Below are positions 24,178 to 34,396 of a stretch of 64,000 bases of DNA, in pieces. Source of the stretch: Legionella brunensis (GTDB lineage Bacteria > Pseudomonadota > Gammaproteobacteria > Legionellales > Legionellaceae). Both the position numbers and the translations under genes were made by a program. Position 1 is the first letter of the stretch; every line of letters starts with the position of its first letter. The stretch spans positions 58,304-122,303 of the forward strand of contig NZ_LNXV01000029.1 in NCBI RefSeq assembly GCF_001467025.1. Direction: 5' to 3'. The notes below the pieces were generated by a model that saw only the letters and a list, made by a program, of their open reading frames with translations, was not told where the DNA came from and did not search any database.

Positions 24178-25242
24178 ATGAAAGTTAAAATTCAGAACAT
24201 TATTGGGATAGGTAATAAAGGAGAGTTCAATTCAAGTCACGCATTAGCCAGTGGTGATCTGCCTTCTCGTTTACTTTCTCACCTTAAGAATTTAATTGCT
24301 TATACGGCAAAAATGCATCTTAAGGTTTTAGCCGAAGGAGCCGATTATGAGCTTATTACCCGACTTACATTAAACGAGTTCAGCTTATATACAAATGAGC
24401 GTCCCCTTAGTTTATCGGAATATAAGGCAATCATCTCCGAAATTTCTGCTTACTCAAAAATGCTTCCTCCCAATATTCATTTAGTCCTGGCCTCCTTACC
24501 CATTTTATGGTCAGATGGGGAAATTCATAATACAGTTTTACATATACAATCGCCAAGAAAAAAAAATGGTACTCCACTAATTCATCATCTTGATAAAAAA
24601 ATACCTGACCGTTTTGATCCCAAATATATAAAAGACAGTCCAAAATATCCTCTTTATCGTGAAAATTTTATTGATAGTGAAGCTTATTTAGATATCTATC
24701 TGACCCATGAAGGATTATATCAATTATTAGAAAAATCTGATTATTACAATTCGGAGCATTCACCCAATCTATTGTTAGGCGACACACACGTCAGAGTAAA
24801 TGATATTAATCAACATCGAGGTGCACTTCGGATTAAAACTTCATCGGGAGAAGTCCTTTTGATCACAGTTGAAATCTGTGTTGAGCATAATGAAACAAAT
24901 CGATTAGGAATTTCTGATACAAAAAGTTTGATACAAAAACTTACCTTAGCTGGAAAAAAAGTACCCTCCATAGGAAACCATGTCCTTACCTCCAATAATG
25001 TTGAAATAGTTAAAGAAAATCTGACTGCCACGGTTATCCAGGCAGATCCTAAAAACCCTCCGACAAAGTACAGAGAAACTGCAAGAGAAACTCTCGATAA
25101 TCCCATTTTTGGTAACAGTTGGTGCTTGTTTACTTATCACCCTAAAAAAGTTAAGCCAATTAAGCAAAAAAATTTAGAAAGAGAGTTGGTAGTTTTTGAT
25201 AATGTTGGAGATGAGATTGATAATAGCAGTGCGCCCACATAA
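24178..25242 (+). CDS. Putative effector with carbon-nitrogen hydrolase (nitrilase)-like features
   Basis: A 354-residue protein without a signal peptide. The pattern resembles nitrilase enzymes: Glu67 in LTLNEFSLY (compare PEFS), a following ASLPILWSDGEIHNTVLHI segment like the nitrilase strand that ends in a product-site Asn, and Cys234 in LITVEICVEHN like the nucleophile motif EICxxH. The Lys of the triad is not certain; Lys residues near 140-155 are candidates. The C-terminus is charged. It is a single gene convergent with another putative effector. Assignment is by motif only and could be wrong. Confidence 0.5.
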   Translation: MKVKIQNIIGIGNKGEFNSSHALASGDLPSRLLSHLKNLIAYTAKMHLKVLAEGADYELITRLTLNEFSLYTNERPLSLSEYKAIISEISAYSKMLPPNIHLVLASLPILWSDGEIHNTVLHIQSPRKKNGTPLIHHLDKKIPDRFDPKYIKDSPKYPLYRENFIDSEAYLDIYLTHEGLYQLLEKSDYYNSEHSPNLLLGDTHVRVNDINQHRGALRIKTSSGEVLLITVEICVEHNETNRLGISDTKSLIQKLTLAGKKVPSIGNHVLTSNNVEIVKENLTATVIQADPKNPPTKYRETARETLDNPIFGNSWCLFTYHPKKVKPIKQKNLERELVVFDNVGDEIDNSSAPT

Positions 25243-25301
25243 AATAAAAAAATCCTTTTTATACTTATTTTCTATAAGTGTTGCCTGTTCTCTACATAAA
25301 A

Positions 25302-26585
25302 TTACATTACCAATGAAGCTTTTTCCTCTGATTCGCAAGCCTTTTGGATTTCTTGCAGAAGCGTTTCTGTAGTACAATGACTCTGGAATCCTGTTTTGAA
25401 AAAATAGAATCCTGTACCGCGATTTATCACTAAACTGTGATCTTTATTTCCAAGAATCCCTTCAACTCGAGCCTTTATCTTATCTATAGGCAATAAAGCT
25501 AATTCAGCTGTTAAATATTTAATTTCATTTGCTTTTATTTTAGCTTTGATATCTCCTAAATTGCGGAGTTTATCGGCATACGTTTCTAAAGCATCGATCG
25601 CCCCAGTTATCTCAGGAGGAAGAGGTATTTTTTCAGCCTCAGCAAGTTTAATTTCTCCCCTTTGAATGAGGCTTTGTGGCACATCGGCAAAAATATCATG
25701 TTCGGCTATATTCTCATAGGGAAGCTTATAAACCGTTAGGAATTTAATTTCACCGTTTACAATTTCCGCGGAATGAAGCAGATGACGCGCCAAGAAATTA
25801 ACAGCATTTTCACGGTTACTGAATTTTACTATGCCGCAATTATTTTCATAATATTCAATGCCATCACCTACCATTCGAAGACCTGTAGAATGAAAACCCC
25901 AATTGCTTACCAGGAAATTAAAATTGAGGGTAGTCTTATCATCCAACTGTTTTAAAAAATTCCAGAGAGCTTGGCGAATTTTTACTTCTTGGCTAACCCA
26001 AAAATACCAACCCACTCGCCTGAAAAGAATATCAGCAAAAGTCCAGTTAGTTTTCCACGAACTATATAGTTTTTTATCGGATGCAGAAGACAATTGATCC
26101 AATAATCCCTTTGAAGCCAATCGTCCATAACGATGACTATGTCCCCAGCAAAATCCACTGAAATCAGACCCTTTGAAAGGATCATTTGATTGATTAAAGG
26201 GAATGAAGTGAGTTGCATATTGTTTTGCAAGCTGAGAAAAATGATCATCTTGGTAATAAAGATCATATGATTCAATTTGCTTTTTCGCAGTCTTCTTAAT
26301 ATCTGTTAAAATGACACTAATTTGCTTTAATATTACGTCATCGGAATTTAGATGGTCTTTTTTTATTGCTCTGATTCCATTATAGACCTTGTTTAACTGC
26401 AACAGATCATATTCCTTCCGTAATTCAAACATTGACTTATTGGAGAAAGACTTGCTTTTAAGGTAACTGATAAAGCTAGGTTCATTCGCTGCTTTTTCCA
26501 ATTCTTTTAGTGATCTTTTCAATTGCGCAGCCAAGGCTTTACTTTTGAGTTTTTTGGTAAGTGTATAACAATCAGAGTAATGCAT
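25302..26585 (-). CDS. Putative effector with C58 (YopT-like) cysteine-protease features
   Basis: A 427-residue protein. A helical N-terminal region (1-130) precedes SGFCWGHSHRYGR with Cys near 145, GFHSTGLRM with His near 230 and YYENNCGIVKFSN near 247. The order Cys, His, Asp/Asn followed by Gly-Ile-Val and an aromatic strand is that of papain-fold C58 peptidases. The last residues CESEEKASLVM are acidic then hydrophobic, like Dot/Icm secretion signals. I infer an injected cysteine protease or acyl-transferase-like effector. No name is assigned. Confidence 0.5.
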   Translation of the reverse strand: MHYSDCYTLTKKLKSKALAAQLKRSLKELEKAANEPSFISYLKSKSFSNKSMFELRKEYDLLQLNKVYNGIRAIKKDHLNSDDVILKQISVILTDIKKTAKKQIESYDLYYQDDHFSQLAKQYATHFIPFNQSNDPFKGSDFSGFCWGHSHRYGRLASKGLLDQLSSASDKKLYSSWKTNWTFADILFRRVGWYFWVSQEVKIRQALWNFLKQLDDKTTLNFNFLVSNWGFHSTGLRMVGDGIEYYENNCGIVKFSNRENAVNFLARHLLHSAEIVNGEIKFLTVYKLPYENIAEHDIFADVPQSLIQRGEIKLAEAEKIPLPPEITGAIDALETYADKLRNLGDIKAKIKANEIKYLTAELALLPIDKIKARVEGILGNKDHSLVINRGTGFYFFKTGFQSHCTTETLLQEIQKACESEEKASLVM

Positions 26586-26754
26586 TTTTTGAGAAGTTTG
26601 TATTAATTTGCCTCATTATAACAAAATTAACTTAATCTTTAATGAAGATAATGTCTGGCTCTTTTTTTACTGCGAAAACTTATTAAAAAAACTAGCAATA
26701 TCAAATCGATTCCAATAGGATAAGATTAGTCTACGGTGAAAAGGACGTTTCTCC

Positions 26755-27888
26755 ATGATTATTTCAGCTTTAAATGAGAGTGACAAAGACACACGAGTTG
26801 CCATTACGCCTAATGCGGTAAAGCATTACCTAAAAATGGGATTAGAAGTTACCTTGGAGTCCAATGCAGGCCAAGCCTCAGGTTTTAGCAATGCCGACTA
26901 CCAAGAAGCTGGGGCTACTATTGTAGCTGATAGAAAATCCTTGTTGGCTAATACAAATATTATTGTCTGCGTGAATGAACCTACCACCAAAGAACTAACT
27001 GGCATTAGACCTAAAACTCTTATTATTGGGCATTTTGATAATGAGCCGACAGGTGAATTATTGACCTGGGGTTGTAAGGAAAAAATTAGCCTTTTTTCAA
27101 TGAATCTTATACCACGAATCAGCCGTGCCCAGAGTATGGACAGTTTATCTTCACAAGCAAACTTGGCAGGCTATCGTGCTGTACTTGAGGCAGTTGTTCA
27201 CTTTAAACGAGCAATCCCAATGATGATGACCGCTGCAGGTATGATTCATCCCGCTAAAGTGCTTATTCTTGGTGCCGGTGTTGCAGGCCTTCAAGCAATA
27301 GCCACAGCAAAACGTTTAGGCGCAGTTGTTTATGCTTTTGATGTTCGCCGCGCAGCGAAAGAGCAAGTCGAAAGTTTAGGTGCCGAGTTTATTGAAGTGA
27401 GCATAGAGCAGGATGCAGAAACAAGTGGAGGCTATGCTGGGGAAACTAGTGAGGAATATAAGCGCCTGCAAGCAGAGCTCATTGATCAATATGCAAGACA
27501 AACTGATATCACCATTTCTACGGCATTAATTCCTGGCAAAAAGGCTCCTATCTTAATCACAAAAAACACTGTAACAGCAATGAAACCTGGTTCAGTGGTT
27601 GTGGATTTGGCCACCTCTCGGGGCGGAAACTGTGAGCTAAGTGAAAAAGATAAAATTATTAAACATGGTGAGGTTACTGTCATTGGCTATAGTAATCTTG
27701 CAGGATTGATACCTGCGACAGCTAGCGAATTATACGCAACCAATTTAGTAAATCTGCTTCGCCTTTTAGCACCAGCATCTGCAGAAATTTCTTTTAATGC
27801 GAATGATGAAATCATTAAACAAGCCATGCTTTGTCACGATGGTCAGTATCTCCCATTTCAAATGGTCAAGGAAACACAACATGCCTAA
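26755..27888 (+). CDS. pntAA: NAD(P) transhydrogenase subunit alpha, part 1
   Basis: A 377-residue soluble NAD(H)-binding domain I of proton-translocating transhydrogenase, the split form found in many proteobacteria. Visible features are SALNESDKDTRVAITP, RAQSMDSLSSQANLAGYRAV, the Rossmann loop VLILGAGVAGLQAIATAKRLGA, and GYAGETSEEYK before the mobile loop. It hands hydride between NADH and NADP+ together with PntB. Its stop overlaps the pntAB start by 8 bases. Confidence 0.95.
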   Translation: MIISALNESDKDTRVAITPNAVKHYLKMGLEVTLESNAGQASGFSNADYQEAGATIVADRKSLLANTNIIVCVNEPTTKELTGIRPKTLIIGHFDNEPTGELLTWGCKEKISLFSMNLIPRISRAQSMDSLSSQANLAGYRAVLEAVVHFKRAIPMMMTAAGMIHPAKVLILGAGVAGLQAIATAKRLGAVVYAFDVRRAAKEQVESLGAEFIEVSIEQDAETSGGYAGETSEEYKRLQAELIDQYARQTDITISTALIPGKKAPILITKNTVTAMKPGSVVVDLATSRGGNCELSEKDKIIKHGEVTVIGYSNLAGLIPATASELYATNLVNLLRLLAPASAEISFNANDEIIKQAMLCHDGQYLPFQMVKETQHA

Positions 27889-28177
27889 TATCAATACGCT
27901 TGGTAATCCTTATATCGCGATTCTTACTATTTTTGTGCTCGCTTGTTTTGTTGGTTATTACGTGGTTTGGAAAGTAACCCCAGCACTTCACACACCTTTG
28001 ATGTCAGTAACTAATGCCATCTCGAGTATCATTATTCTCGGTGCCTTAATCGCAGCAGGAGCTCAGCTTACAGGTACCATTACTTTGCTAGGTGGATTAG
28101 GAATTTTTATTACTGCGATTAATATTTTTGGTGGTTTTGTGGTCACTCAGCGCATGCTACGCATGTATAAGAAATAA
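27881..28177 (+). CDS. pntAB: NAD(P) transhydrogenase subunit alpha, part 2 (membrane)
   Basis: A 98-residue protein with three hydrophobic segments (about 8-28, 35-60, 63-88), including the family strip VTPALHTPLMSVTNAISSI. It forms part of the proton channel domain. The ATG at 27881, overlapping the end of pntAA by 8 bases, is preferred over upstream in-frame starts because the protein then matches the family length. Confidence 0.93.
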   Translation: MPNINTLGNPYIAILTIFVLACFVGYYVVWKVTPALHTPLMSVTNAISSIIILGALIAAGAQLTGTITLLGGLGIFITAINIFGGFVVTQRMLRMYKK

Positions 28178-28201
28178 CCTTAAAATCAGTATAAAAAAGA
28201 A

Positions 28202-28259
28202 GGGGATTTTACGATTCGATAGCTTTTTGATCAGGCTAGTAGAGTTATAAACAGGCCCT
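28202..28259. repeat. Short intergenic repeat, copy A (MITE/REP-like)
   Basis: This 58-base block in the pntAB-pntB gap matches 38162-38220. Shared parts are TTCG-n-TAGCTTTT and TAGTAGAGTT-n-TAAA with a GGGG/CCCT frame. The ends are loosely inverted. A mobile or amplified short element is inferred. Confidence 0.6.
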
Positions 28260-28293
28260 GGAATTTTAGGATAAACCTCTACAGGAAAAGCTT

Positions 28294-29688
28294 ATGACTT
28301 CTTTGTTTCCATTTTTATATTTAGTCGCTGCTGTATGTTTTATTATGGCCCTTAAAGGTCTTGCAAGCCCCGCAACATCACGTCGCGGTAACTTATTGGG
28401 AATTTTGGGGATGGCTATTGCCATTGGCTCAACCCTGATGATACCTTCCGTCCACCATCATTGGTTACTCATTAGTCTAATCATTGCCGGGGGAATTGTA
28501 GGCACTATTATTGCCCTTAAAATTCATATGACCGCCATACCCCAATTAGTGGCCGGATTTCACTCTCTAGTTGGTCTTGCTGCCGTTCTTGTTGCTTTTT
28601 GTGCTTTTCTATCACCCATCTCTTTTCACATTGGCACTCCTGGCGCGATTGAAAAAGCCAGTTTAATAGAAATGAGCCTAGGACTTATTATCGGAGCAAT
28701 TACCTTTTCCGGCTCAATAATCGCGTTCTTAAAGTTACAAGGGTTAATGTCCGGGAAACCAGTTCGCTATCCCGGTCAAAAAATAGGAAATCTAATCCTT
28801 GCAATTGTTATCGTTGCTCTTTTTATTTATTTTGTGATTAACCAACCCCTCCATGCCTTTATTTTAATGGCAGCACTTTCATTCCTGATTGGTATTTTAT
28901 TAATTATTCCCATCGGTGGCGCCGATATGCCTGTAGTTATCTCCATGTTAAACTCCTACTCAGGTTGGGCAGCTGCAGGCATAGGATTTACGTTAAGCAA
29001 TCATCTGTTAGTAATTACAGGCGCTTTAGTAGGTGCAAGCGGGGCTATTTTGAGTTATATCATGTGTGTTGGGATGAACCGCTCGATTATTAACGTTATC
29101 TTCGGTGGCATCAAAGGGGTTGATGCTAATACTGCCGCGGCGCATCATGACAATCAACAAATTCATCAAGCAAATGGCGAAGATGCAGCCTTTCTTTTAA
29201 GTAATGCCAAAGACGTCATTATTGTCCCAGGCTATGGAATGGCGGTAGCGCACGCGCAACATGCAGTAAAAGAACTGGTGGATGCGCTAGAAAAACGCGA
29301 TATTCGCGTTCGCTTCGCAATTCATCCAGTAGCTGGCCGTATGCCTGGGCATATGAACGTACTTTTAGCAGAAGCGAATATTCCTTACGATAGAGTATTT
29401 GAACAAAGTGAAATCAATCGCGATTTTGCTACATCCGATGTTGCTTTTGTCATTGGCGCTAATGATATTACAAACCCAGCAGCCAAAACCGACCCTAGCT
29501 CACCAATCTATGGCATGCCTGTATTAGAAGTAGAGAAAGCTAAAACGGTCTTGTTTGTGAAACGCAGCCTCTCTCCAGGATACGCTGGAGTTGAAAATGA
29601 TCTTTTCTTCCGTGATAACACTTATATGCTTTTTGGCGATGCTAAAATGATGACAGAATCAATCGCTAAAGCATTAGGAGAAATCTAA
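28294..29688 (+). CDS. pntB: NAD(P) transhydrogenase subunit beta
   Basis: A 464-residue protein. The first 260 residues hold about nine membrane segments of domain II ([20 protein letters not shown] is the conserved strip). Residues about 285-464 are the NADP(H)-binding domain III ([69 protein letters not shown]). It drives NADPH formation with proton flow at the inner membrane. It follows pntAB after 116 bases that contain a short repeat element. Confidence 0.95.
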   Translation: MTSLFPFLYLVAAVCFIMALKGLASPATSRRGNLLGILGMAIAIGSTLMIPSVHHHWLLISLIIAGGIVGTIIALKIHMTAIPQLVAGFHSLVGLAAVLVAFCAFLSPISFHIGTPGAIEKASLIEMSLGLIIGAITFSGSIIAFLKLQGLMSGKPVRYPGQKIGNLILAIVIVALFIYFVINQPLHAFILMAALSFLIGILLIIPIGGADMPVVISMLNSYSGWAAAGIGFTLSNHLLVITGALVGASGAILSYIMCVGMNRSIINVIFGGIKGVDANTAAAHHDNQQIHQANGEDAAFLLSNAKDVIIVPGYGMAVAHAQHAVKELVDALEKRDIRVRFAIHPVAGRMPGHMNVLLAEANIPYDRVFEQSEINRDFATSDVAFVIGANDITNPAAKTDPSSPIYGMPVLEVEKAKTVLFVKRSLSPGYAGVENDLFFRDNTYMLFGDAKMMTESIAKALGEI

Positions 29689-30044
29689 TTTTCTCGCGAT
29701 ACCTGCATGCGCCTCTATGAGGCGCTAATACACAGTAAATCCATATCTAAATCATAAGATCGATAACAATAATTGTATTCAGATAGCCATTTTATCAGTA
29801 AAAATCTCCTAATTTTTTAATTAAAATTCACTATAAATAATCATTTAAAACAGACACTTATCTCCTTTATTTTTTAAAATTTTTAGCGCCTTTAAAACCC
29901 AATTGCTACAAATTACTCCCACCAATAACAAAAAAAAATCATTTGATTTTTATAAGCTTTTTTATATATTTCGAGATATTTCTTCCTGTTTGCCATGACA
30001 AAAAAATAAGGGTATCTTAATTGCTTTTTCACGAGGAGATCTTT
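29689..30044. other. AT-rich intergenic region
   Basis: There is no gene here. A hairpin GCGCCTC-TAT-GAGGCGC at 29709-29725 follows pntB and may end its transcript, although no T-run follows. The rest is very AT-rich with several A/T runs, presumably including the promoter of the secreted protein downstream. Confidence 0.5.
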
Positions 30045-30425
30045 ATGTTACGAAAGCTAGGTTATAGCTTGTTTTGCGCTGGTGCATTATTTAGTGCAAA
30101 CGTCTTGGCTGTGACTCATAACCTTACTGCAGGGCTCAGCATGGAATATGAATTACCGCCTAACGAGCCTCAAGAATTCGTAAATGCTTGGTTCTGGACC
30201 ATTACTTCCACTTGTACTATTCACACCCATGATACGATCGATAATATTTTTGTTGAAGTTTTAAAAAAATCCGGGAAAGTTAACGACATTAGCCTTTCAA
30301 AAGGGGATACCCTCATAGTGTCTGTTCACGATGGCGATAAGGTCATCATTACTGCTGAATCTGGCGGTAAAGTGAAGTTAATTAATCAAGGCAACAGCAC
30401 TGTTTCAGCCAGTTGTTCTACCTAA
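30045..30425 (+). CDS. Small secreted hypothetical protein
   Basis: A 126-residue protein from the ATG at 30045, chosen because ACGAGGAGATCTTT lies just upstream; an in-frame TTG at 30021 is less likely. A clear signal peptide (MLRKLGYSLFCAGALFSANVLA) is followed by a mature domain of about 100 residues with alternating beta-type residues and two further cysteines (TCTIH and SASCST) that may form a disulfide. The function is not recognised. Confidence 0.7.
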   Translation: MLRKLGYSLFCAGALFSANVLAVTHNLTAGLSMEYELPPNEPQEFVNAWFWTITSTCTIHTHDTIDNIFVEVLKKSGKVNDISLSKGDTLIVSVHDGDKVIITAESGGKVKLINQGNSTVSASCST

Positions 30426-30432
30426 TCTAAAA

Positions 30433-30459
30433 ATGCAGGGGAATTAAATTCCCTTGCAT
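30433..30459. terminator. Bidirectional terminator between convergent genes
   Basis: ATGCAGGGGAAT-TAA-ATTCCCTTGCAT, a 12-bp stem with one G-T pair, lies in the 41-base gap between the secreted protein gene and prfC. Confidence 0.7.
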
Positions 30460-30466
30460 CTATCTG

Positions 30467-32047
30467 CTAGTGCTCACGAGTTGCAGAAAAATGAATCTTA
30501 GGATAGCGCTCTTCTGCCATTGTTAAATTAACTCTCGTAGGTGCCAGATACATTAAAGAATCACTACCATCCAATGCCAAATAATCGTAAGCTTTAGTAC
30601 GAAATTCAGACATTGCTTTATCGTCTTCTGAGTATACCCAACGAGCACAGCTTATATTCACTGTTTCATAGATACAATCGACTTTGTACTCATGCTTCAA
30701 ACGATGAGCCACTACATCAAACTGCAATACCCCTACTGCACCTAAAATTAATTGATTACTATTTAATGGACGAAATACCTGCGTTGCCCCCTCTTCGGAC
30801 AGTTCAATTAACCCTTTTAGCAAAGCTTTGCTTTTTAAAGGATCCTTAAGACGTACTAAACGGAACAGCTCCGGTGCAAAATTGGGAATACCCGTAAATT
30901 TTAATGTCTCTCCCTGAGTAAAGGTATCGCCAATACGAATAGTCCCATGGTTGTGCAAGCCAATAATGTCGCCAGCCATAGCCATTTCTGCATGCGCCCT
31001 ATCTCCTGCCATAAAAGTTAAAGCATTGGCAATTTGTACTTCTTTACCAATTCGTAAATGGGATAACTTCATCCCTTTTCTAAAAGTACCGGAGCAAATA
31101 CGTAAAAAGGCAATGCGATCACGGTGCTTAGGATCCATATTAGCCTGTATTTTAAATACAAAGCCGCTAAAGGCCTCTTCTTCGGGATTCACTTTTCTTT
31201 CTACAGTGGCCCGAGACATAGGGCCTGGCGCATACTCTGCAAAATCATCCAAAAGTTCCTTGATACCAAAGTTATTGATTGCAGAGCCAAAATATACTGG
31301 AGTTAATTTACCAGAGAGATAATCTTGTAGATTAAATTCATGCGATGCCCCTTTAACCAGTTCAATTTCATCGCGTAACTCTTGCGCAATCTCTCCTAAT
31401 AATTCATCCAATTGAGGATTATTTAACCCTTTAATTGCCTGGGCATCCTGTTTTTGGGTATTTTTCCCCGGTTGATATAAATAAACCGTGTCTTGATACA
31501 AATGGTAAATACCCTTGAAACGCTTACCCATTCCTACAGGCCAGGTGACCGGTGCACATTGAATCCCAAGAACCGTTTCAACTTCATCTAATAAACTAAT
31601 AGGCTCGCGGCCTTCACGATCTAATTTATTGATAAATGTCATGATCGGCGTATCGCGTAAACGACAGACTTCCATTAGCTTTACTGTACGTTCTTCAACC
31701 CCTTTAGCAACGTCGATAACCATTAGAGCAGAATCAACTGCAGTCAATGTACGATAGGTGTCCTCAGAGAAATCTTCGTGACCTGGTGTATCAAGCAAGT
31801 TCATTACGTGATTATTGTGAATAAACTGCATCACTGATGTAGTAATAGAAATTCCTCTTTCTTTTTCCATTTCCATCCAGTCAGACGTAGCATGCCTATC
31901 GGCTTTTCGCCCTTTAACTGTACCAGCAAGCTGAATTGCTCCTCCGAATAATAACAGCTTTTCAGTTACGGTGGTTTTACCCGCATCCGGGTGAGAAATG
32001 ATGGCGAAAGTTCGCCGTTTGCAAAAATCCTGGTAAAAATCAGACAT
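30467..32047 (-). CDS. prfC: Peptide chain release factor 3
   Basis: A 526-residue translational GTPase that removes RF1/RF2 from the ribosome after termination. The G-domain motifs are [40 protein letters not shown] and NKLDREGR. The full length and C-terminal domains agree with RF3 rather than EF-G. It is a single gene with no operon partner. Confidence 0.96.
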   Translation of the reverse strand: MSDFYQDFCKRRTFAIISHPDAGKTTVTEKLLLFGGAIQLAGTVKGRKADRHATSDWMEMEKERGISITTSVMQFIHNNHVMNLLDTPGHEDFSEDTYRTLTAVDSALMVIDVAKGVEERTVKLMEVCRLRDTPIMTFINKLDREGREPISLLDEVETVLGIQCAPVTWPVGMGKRFKGIYHLYQDTVYLYQPGKNTQKQDAQAIKGLNNPQLDELLGEIAQELRDEIELVKGASHEFNLQDYLSGKLTPVYFGSAINNFGIKELLDDFAEYAPGPMSRATVERKVNPEEEAFSGFVFKIQANMDPKHRDRIAFLRICSGTFRKGMKLSHLRIGKEVQIANALTFMAGDRAHAEMAMAGDIIGLHNHGTIRIGDTFTQGETLKFTGIPNFAPELFRLVRLKDPLKSKALLKGLIELSEEGATQVFRPLNSNQLILGAVGVLQFDVVAHRLKHEYKVDCIYETVNISCARWVYSEDDKAMSEFRTKAYDYLALDGSDSLMYLAPTRVNLTMAEERYPKIHFSATREH

Positions 32048-32234
32048 AAGAACCTGCTAGAGCACAGAATAGTGTGCATTTTAAGGGAAACAGTCAAAAC
32101 AGACAATTTTACTATGGAATATAGTTGCTAGAAAATACCTCTTCAATGGTAATTTCTAAATGCTTGTCATGACCTATATAAACTGCGCTCACTATAACCT
32201 TAAATTCTAAAACGCAGTTAAAATAAATTACAAA

Positions 32235-33272
32235 TTATATTTGTAGGTTTTCAGCAATATCCTCTCGAATGGTTTGCGTGAACTCATTCATAGCCGCCAT
32301 TTCTTTAGATGTTTTAAATAAACCCCATGCAGTTAAACCACCGGTCAAAAGACCTAGTGAACCACAAACGCTTACAGTTGTAACTGCAGCCATTTCACCA
32401 GCAACAAGACCGCTAATAAAAGCCCCAGGACCTGACCACAAGCCAGCCACATAACCGACGCCAAACCCGATTACTCCAGCTAAAAAGGTCACTAAAACTG
32501 CAGCACTGAAAGTAAAAATGGCATTTATAATATTGGGGTGTTCTCCCTCGAGAATGACCTGACATTCTTGCTCAAATTTACTGAGCGCTCTATCAATTTG
32601 TCGCACTTGAGAAGCTTTGCCTAAGGCTTTCTCTAAATGGGTTATTTTCTTAGTGATTGCCTCTAGCTTTTCTTGAGGCAAGTTTGCCAACTCAAGTAAT
32701 AGCTTTTCCTTGGCTTCTTCAAAAACTGACTCTTGTCTCTCAGTAGACTGATTTACCTCTCGCTTCAGCTCCGGTATTAATAAAGTTAATAAATCGTCTG
32801 CTCCGTGCGTATTTTTTGCTGAAGTTACAATCGTGTTTTGAAATGTTATACCGACTTTTTCAAGCTCTTTCTCTATCGCTTCCAATTTGGTGGCAGCATC
32901 TTCCTGACAAAGATCTGCTTTAGTCCCTACTAAAATTATAGGTGCTTCTGCATTTACACCCCTAAAAATATTTATTTCTTCTTTTATGGATTGTAGCGTC
33001 TCCTCAGTCACAGCTTGACTTAAATCAACACAATAAAGGGCTAATTCTTTATTTTGGTAGGAGTCTTTGCGCATATTCACAAAGTGGTTTTTTCTTCCAC
33101 TAGGATCCCATATTCGTAAATAGGTTTGTGCCTCTTTAAATTTATAAGTCAGTAAACCAACACCTACTGTTTGTTTAGGTTGACCATTGACTCTTCTTTG
33201 AGCAAGACGCATTGCAAGCTGTGTTTTACCAGAACCAGCTTCACCCATCATGACAATTTTTAAGTCGCGCAT
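32235..33272 (-). CDS. Small-GTPase domain protein with coiled coil and C-terminal membrane hairpin
   Basis: A 345-residue protein from the ATG at 33272, preceded by GGGGGAGCTAAAA; an in-frame TTG lies 15 bases upstream. Residues about 1-170 are a Ras/Rab-like GTPase: P-loop GEAGSGKT, DPSG (G3), GTKAD (G4) and TSAK (G5). Residues about 180-235 are charged and helical, probably a coiled coil. About 245-320 form two Gly/Ala-rich membrane segments. This layout suggests a membrane-anchored GTPase, possibly an injected effector acting on host membranes. Eukaryote-like Rab domains are known in Legionella, but this protein has no name I can give. Confidence 0.65.
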   Translation of the reverse strand: MRDLKIVMMGEAGSGKTQLAMRLAQRRVNGQPKQTVGVGLLTYKFKEAQTYLRIWDPSGRKNHFVNMRKDSYQNKELALYCVDLSQAVTEETLQSIKEEINIFRGVNAEAPIILVGTKADLCQEDAATKLEAIEKELEKVGITFQNTIVTSAKNTHGADDLLTLLIPELKREVNQSTERQESVFEEAKEKLLLELANLPQEKLEAITKKITHLEKALGKASQVRQIDRALSKFEQECQVILEGEHPNIINAIFTFSAAVLVTFLAGVIGFGVGYVAGLWSGPGAFISGLVAGEMAAVTTVSVCGSLGLLTGGLTAWGLFKTSKEMAAMNEFTQTIREDIAENLQI

Positions 33273-33366
33273 TTTTAGCTCCCCCAATTTTTGCGCACAT
33301 TTTACTACGATTTCCTTAAGAATTACTTAATAATACATTTAAGAATTGAATAGCTATTTTATAGGC

Positions 33367-33705
33367 ATGAAAAAGACCAATAAGGACACGCAAACCGAGT
33401 TTTCAAAAAAGGTACTGGAACTCATTAAAGCTATTCCAAAAGGAAAAGTTGCTACCTATGGGTTGATAGCAGGGCTTGCTGGAAATCGACAAGGGGCTCG
33501 AGGAGTAGGCTGGCTTCTTCATTCTTGTGCCCAAAGTCACAATCTTCCATGGCAACGAGTGATAAAATCAAATGGGCAGCTTTCTTTTCCTTTACTAAGC
33601 AATACTTATTCCCTCCAAAAAAACCTTTTAGAAAGCGAAGGGGTTACTGTTCTAAATGGTCGTGTAGACCTAAAAGAATATCTCTGGGAATTCAATACAA
33701 AATAA
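33367..33705 (+). CDS. Alkyltransferase-like protein (ATL, MGMT family without catalytic Cys)
   Basis: A 112-residue MGMT-fold protein. It has the winged-helix segment IPKGKVATYGLIAGLAG and the arginine-finger region NRQGARGVGWLLH. In place of PCHRV it has PWQRVI, with Trp instead of the acceptor Cys, the hallmark of ATL proteins. These bind O6-alkylguanine and direct it to nucleotide excision repair rather than repairing it directly. The ATG at 33367 is used, with a TTG seven codons upstream as alternative. Confidence 0.85.
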   Translation: MKKTNKDTQTEFSKKVLELIKAIPKGKVATYGLIAGLAGNRQGARGVGWLLHSCAQSHNLPWQRVIKSNGQLSFPLLSNTYSLQKNLLESEGVTVLNGRVDLKEYLWEFNTK

Positions 33706-33741
33706 CGAATTAATTTGAGCCTCAAGACCCAAATTAATTCG
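33706..33741. terminator. Bidirectional terminator
   Basis: A perfect 12-bp inverted repeat (CGAATTAATTTG at 33706-33717 and its complement at 33730-33741) fills the gap between two convergent genes and starts right after the ATL stop. Confidence 0.75.
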
Positions 33742-33752
33742 AGTCCAACACT

Positions 33753-34235
33753 TTATATACGATGAGAAGCTGAGGAACACTCATCCAAAGCATCAGCAAA
33801 GCCTTTAACAATACTTGCGATGGGACGCGTAACCAAGCTAATTAGACTTAATAGAGGATTAATAACCGCAGAAATTAAAGCAGAAATCGCAGTTAGGAAA
33901 TGCTGGCCAGCCTCACCAAGCTCATTTTTTGTATGCCCGTCGATTAGACCTGAAGTACTTTGTTGATTATGTGACCAAATATGAAAAGCTTTAAGCAGTG
34001 ATGCTAAGGTATTTGTGACACTAATAAGTACATCCAATAAAAATACTGGGGCTAAACACACATCAATGACAGGATTTAAGAGATAAGAGGTGAAATCTGA
34101 ATATTTATAGTTCGTAGATTGAATGGGTTTAAAAACTGTAAAAAACCGATTTTTTGGCCCTACAAATGACCCTTTTTCTTTAGACAAGAAAATATTGTTT
34201 TCACTAGTAAAAACCGTATGCAGAATTTCCGCCAT
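33753..34235 (-). CDS. Hypothetical protein with hydrophobic segments
   Basis: A 160-residue protein I do not recognise. TTAAGGAGTATATT is a good ribosome site. Hydrophobic stretches lie near 50-80 (LLNPVIDVCLAPVFLLDVLI) and 110-150 (HFLTAISALISAVINPLLSL), so it is probably membrane-bound. It contains no signal peptide. The neighbours are putative effectors, which makes an effector role possible but unsupported. Confidence 0.6.
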   Translation of the reverse strand: MAEILHTVFTSENNIFLSKEKGSFVGPKNRFFTVFKPIQSTNYKYSDFTSYLLNPVIDVCLAPVFLLDVLISVTNTLASLLKAFHIWSHNQQSTSGLIDGHTKNELGEAGQHFLTAISALISAVINPLLSLISLVTRPIASIVKGFADALDECSSASHRI

Positions 34236-34396
34236 AATATACTCCTTAAATTATTGTTTATTCAATGATTAGCGTACTTAATCCAATCATTTTATAGGAT
34301 TTTCTCAACTCTTAAGCAGGGATTAACTTGAGGTAGCTTGAAATCGGCGGATTTTAACTAGGAAAGCTTAAGGAAATATTAAATTGATTATCAAAA

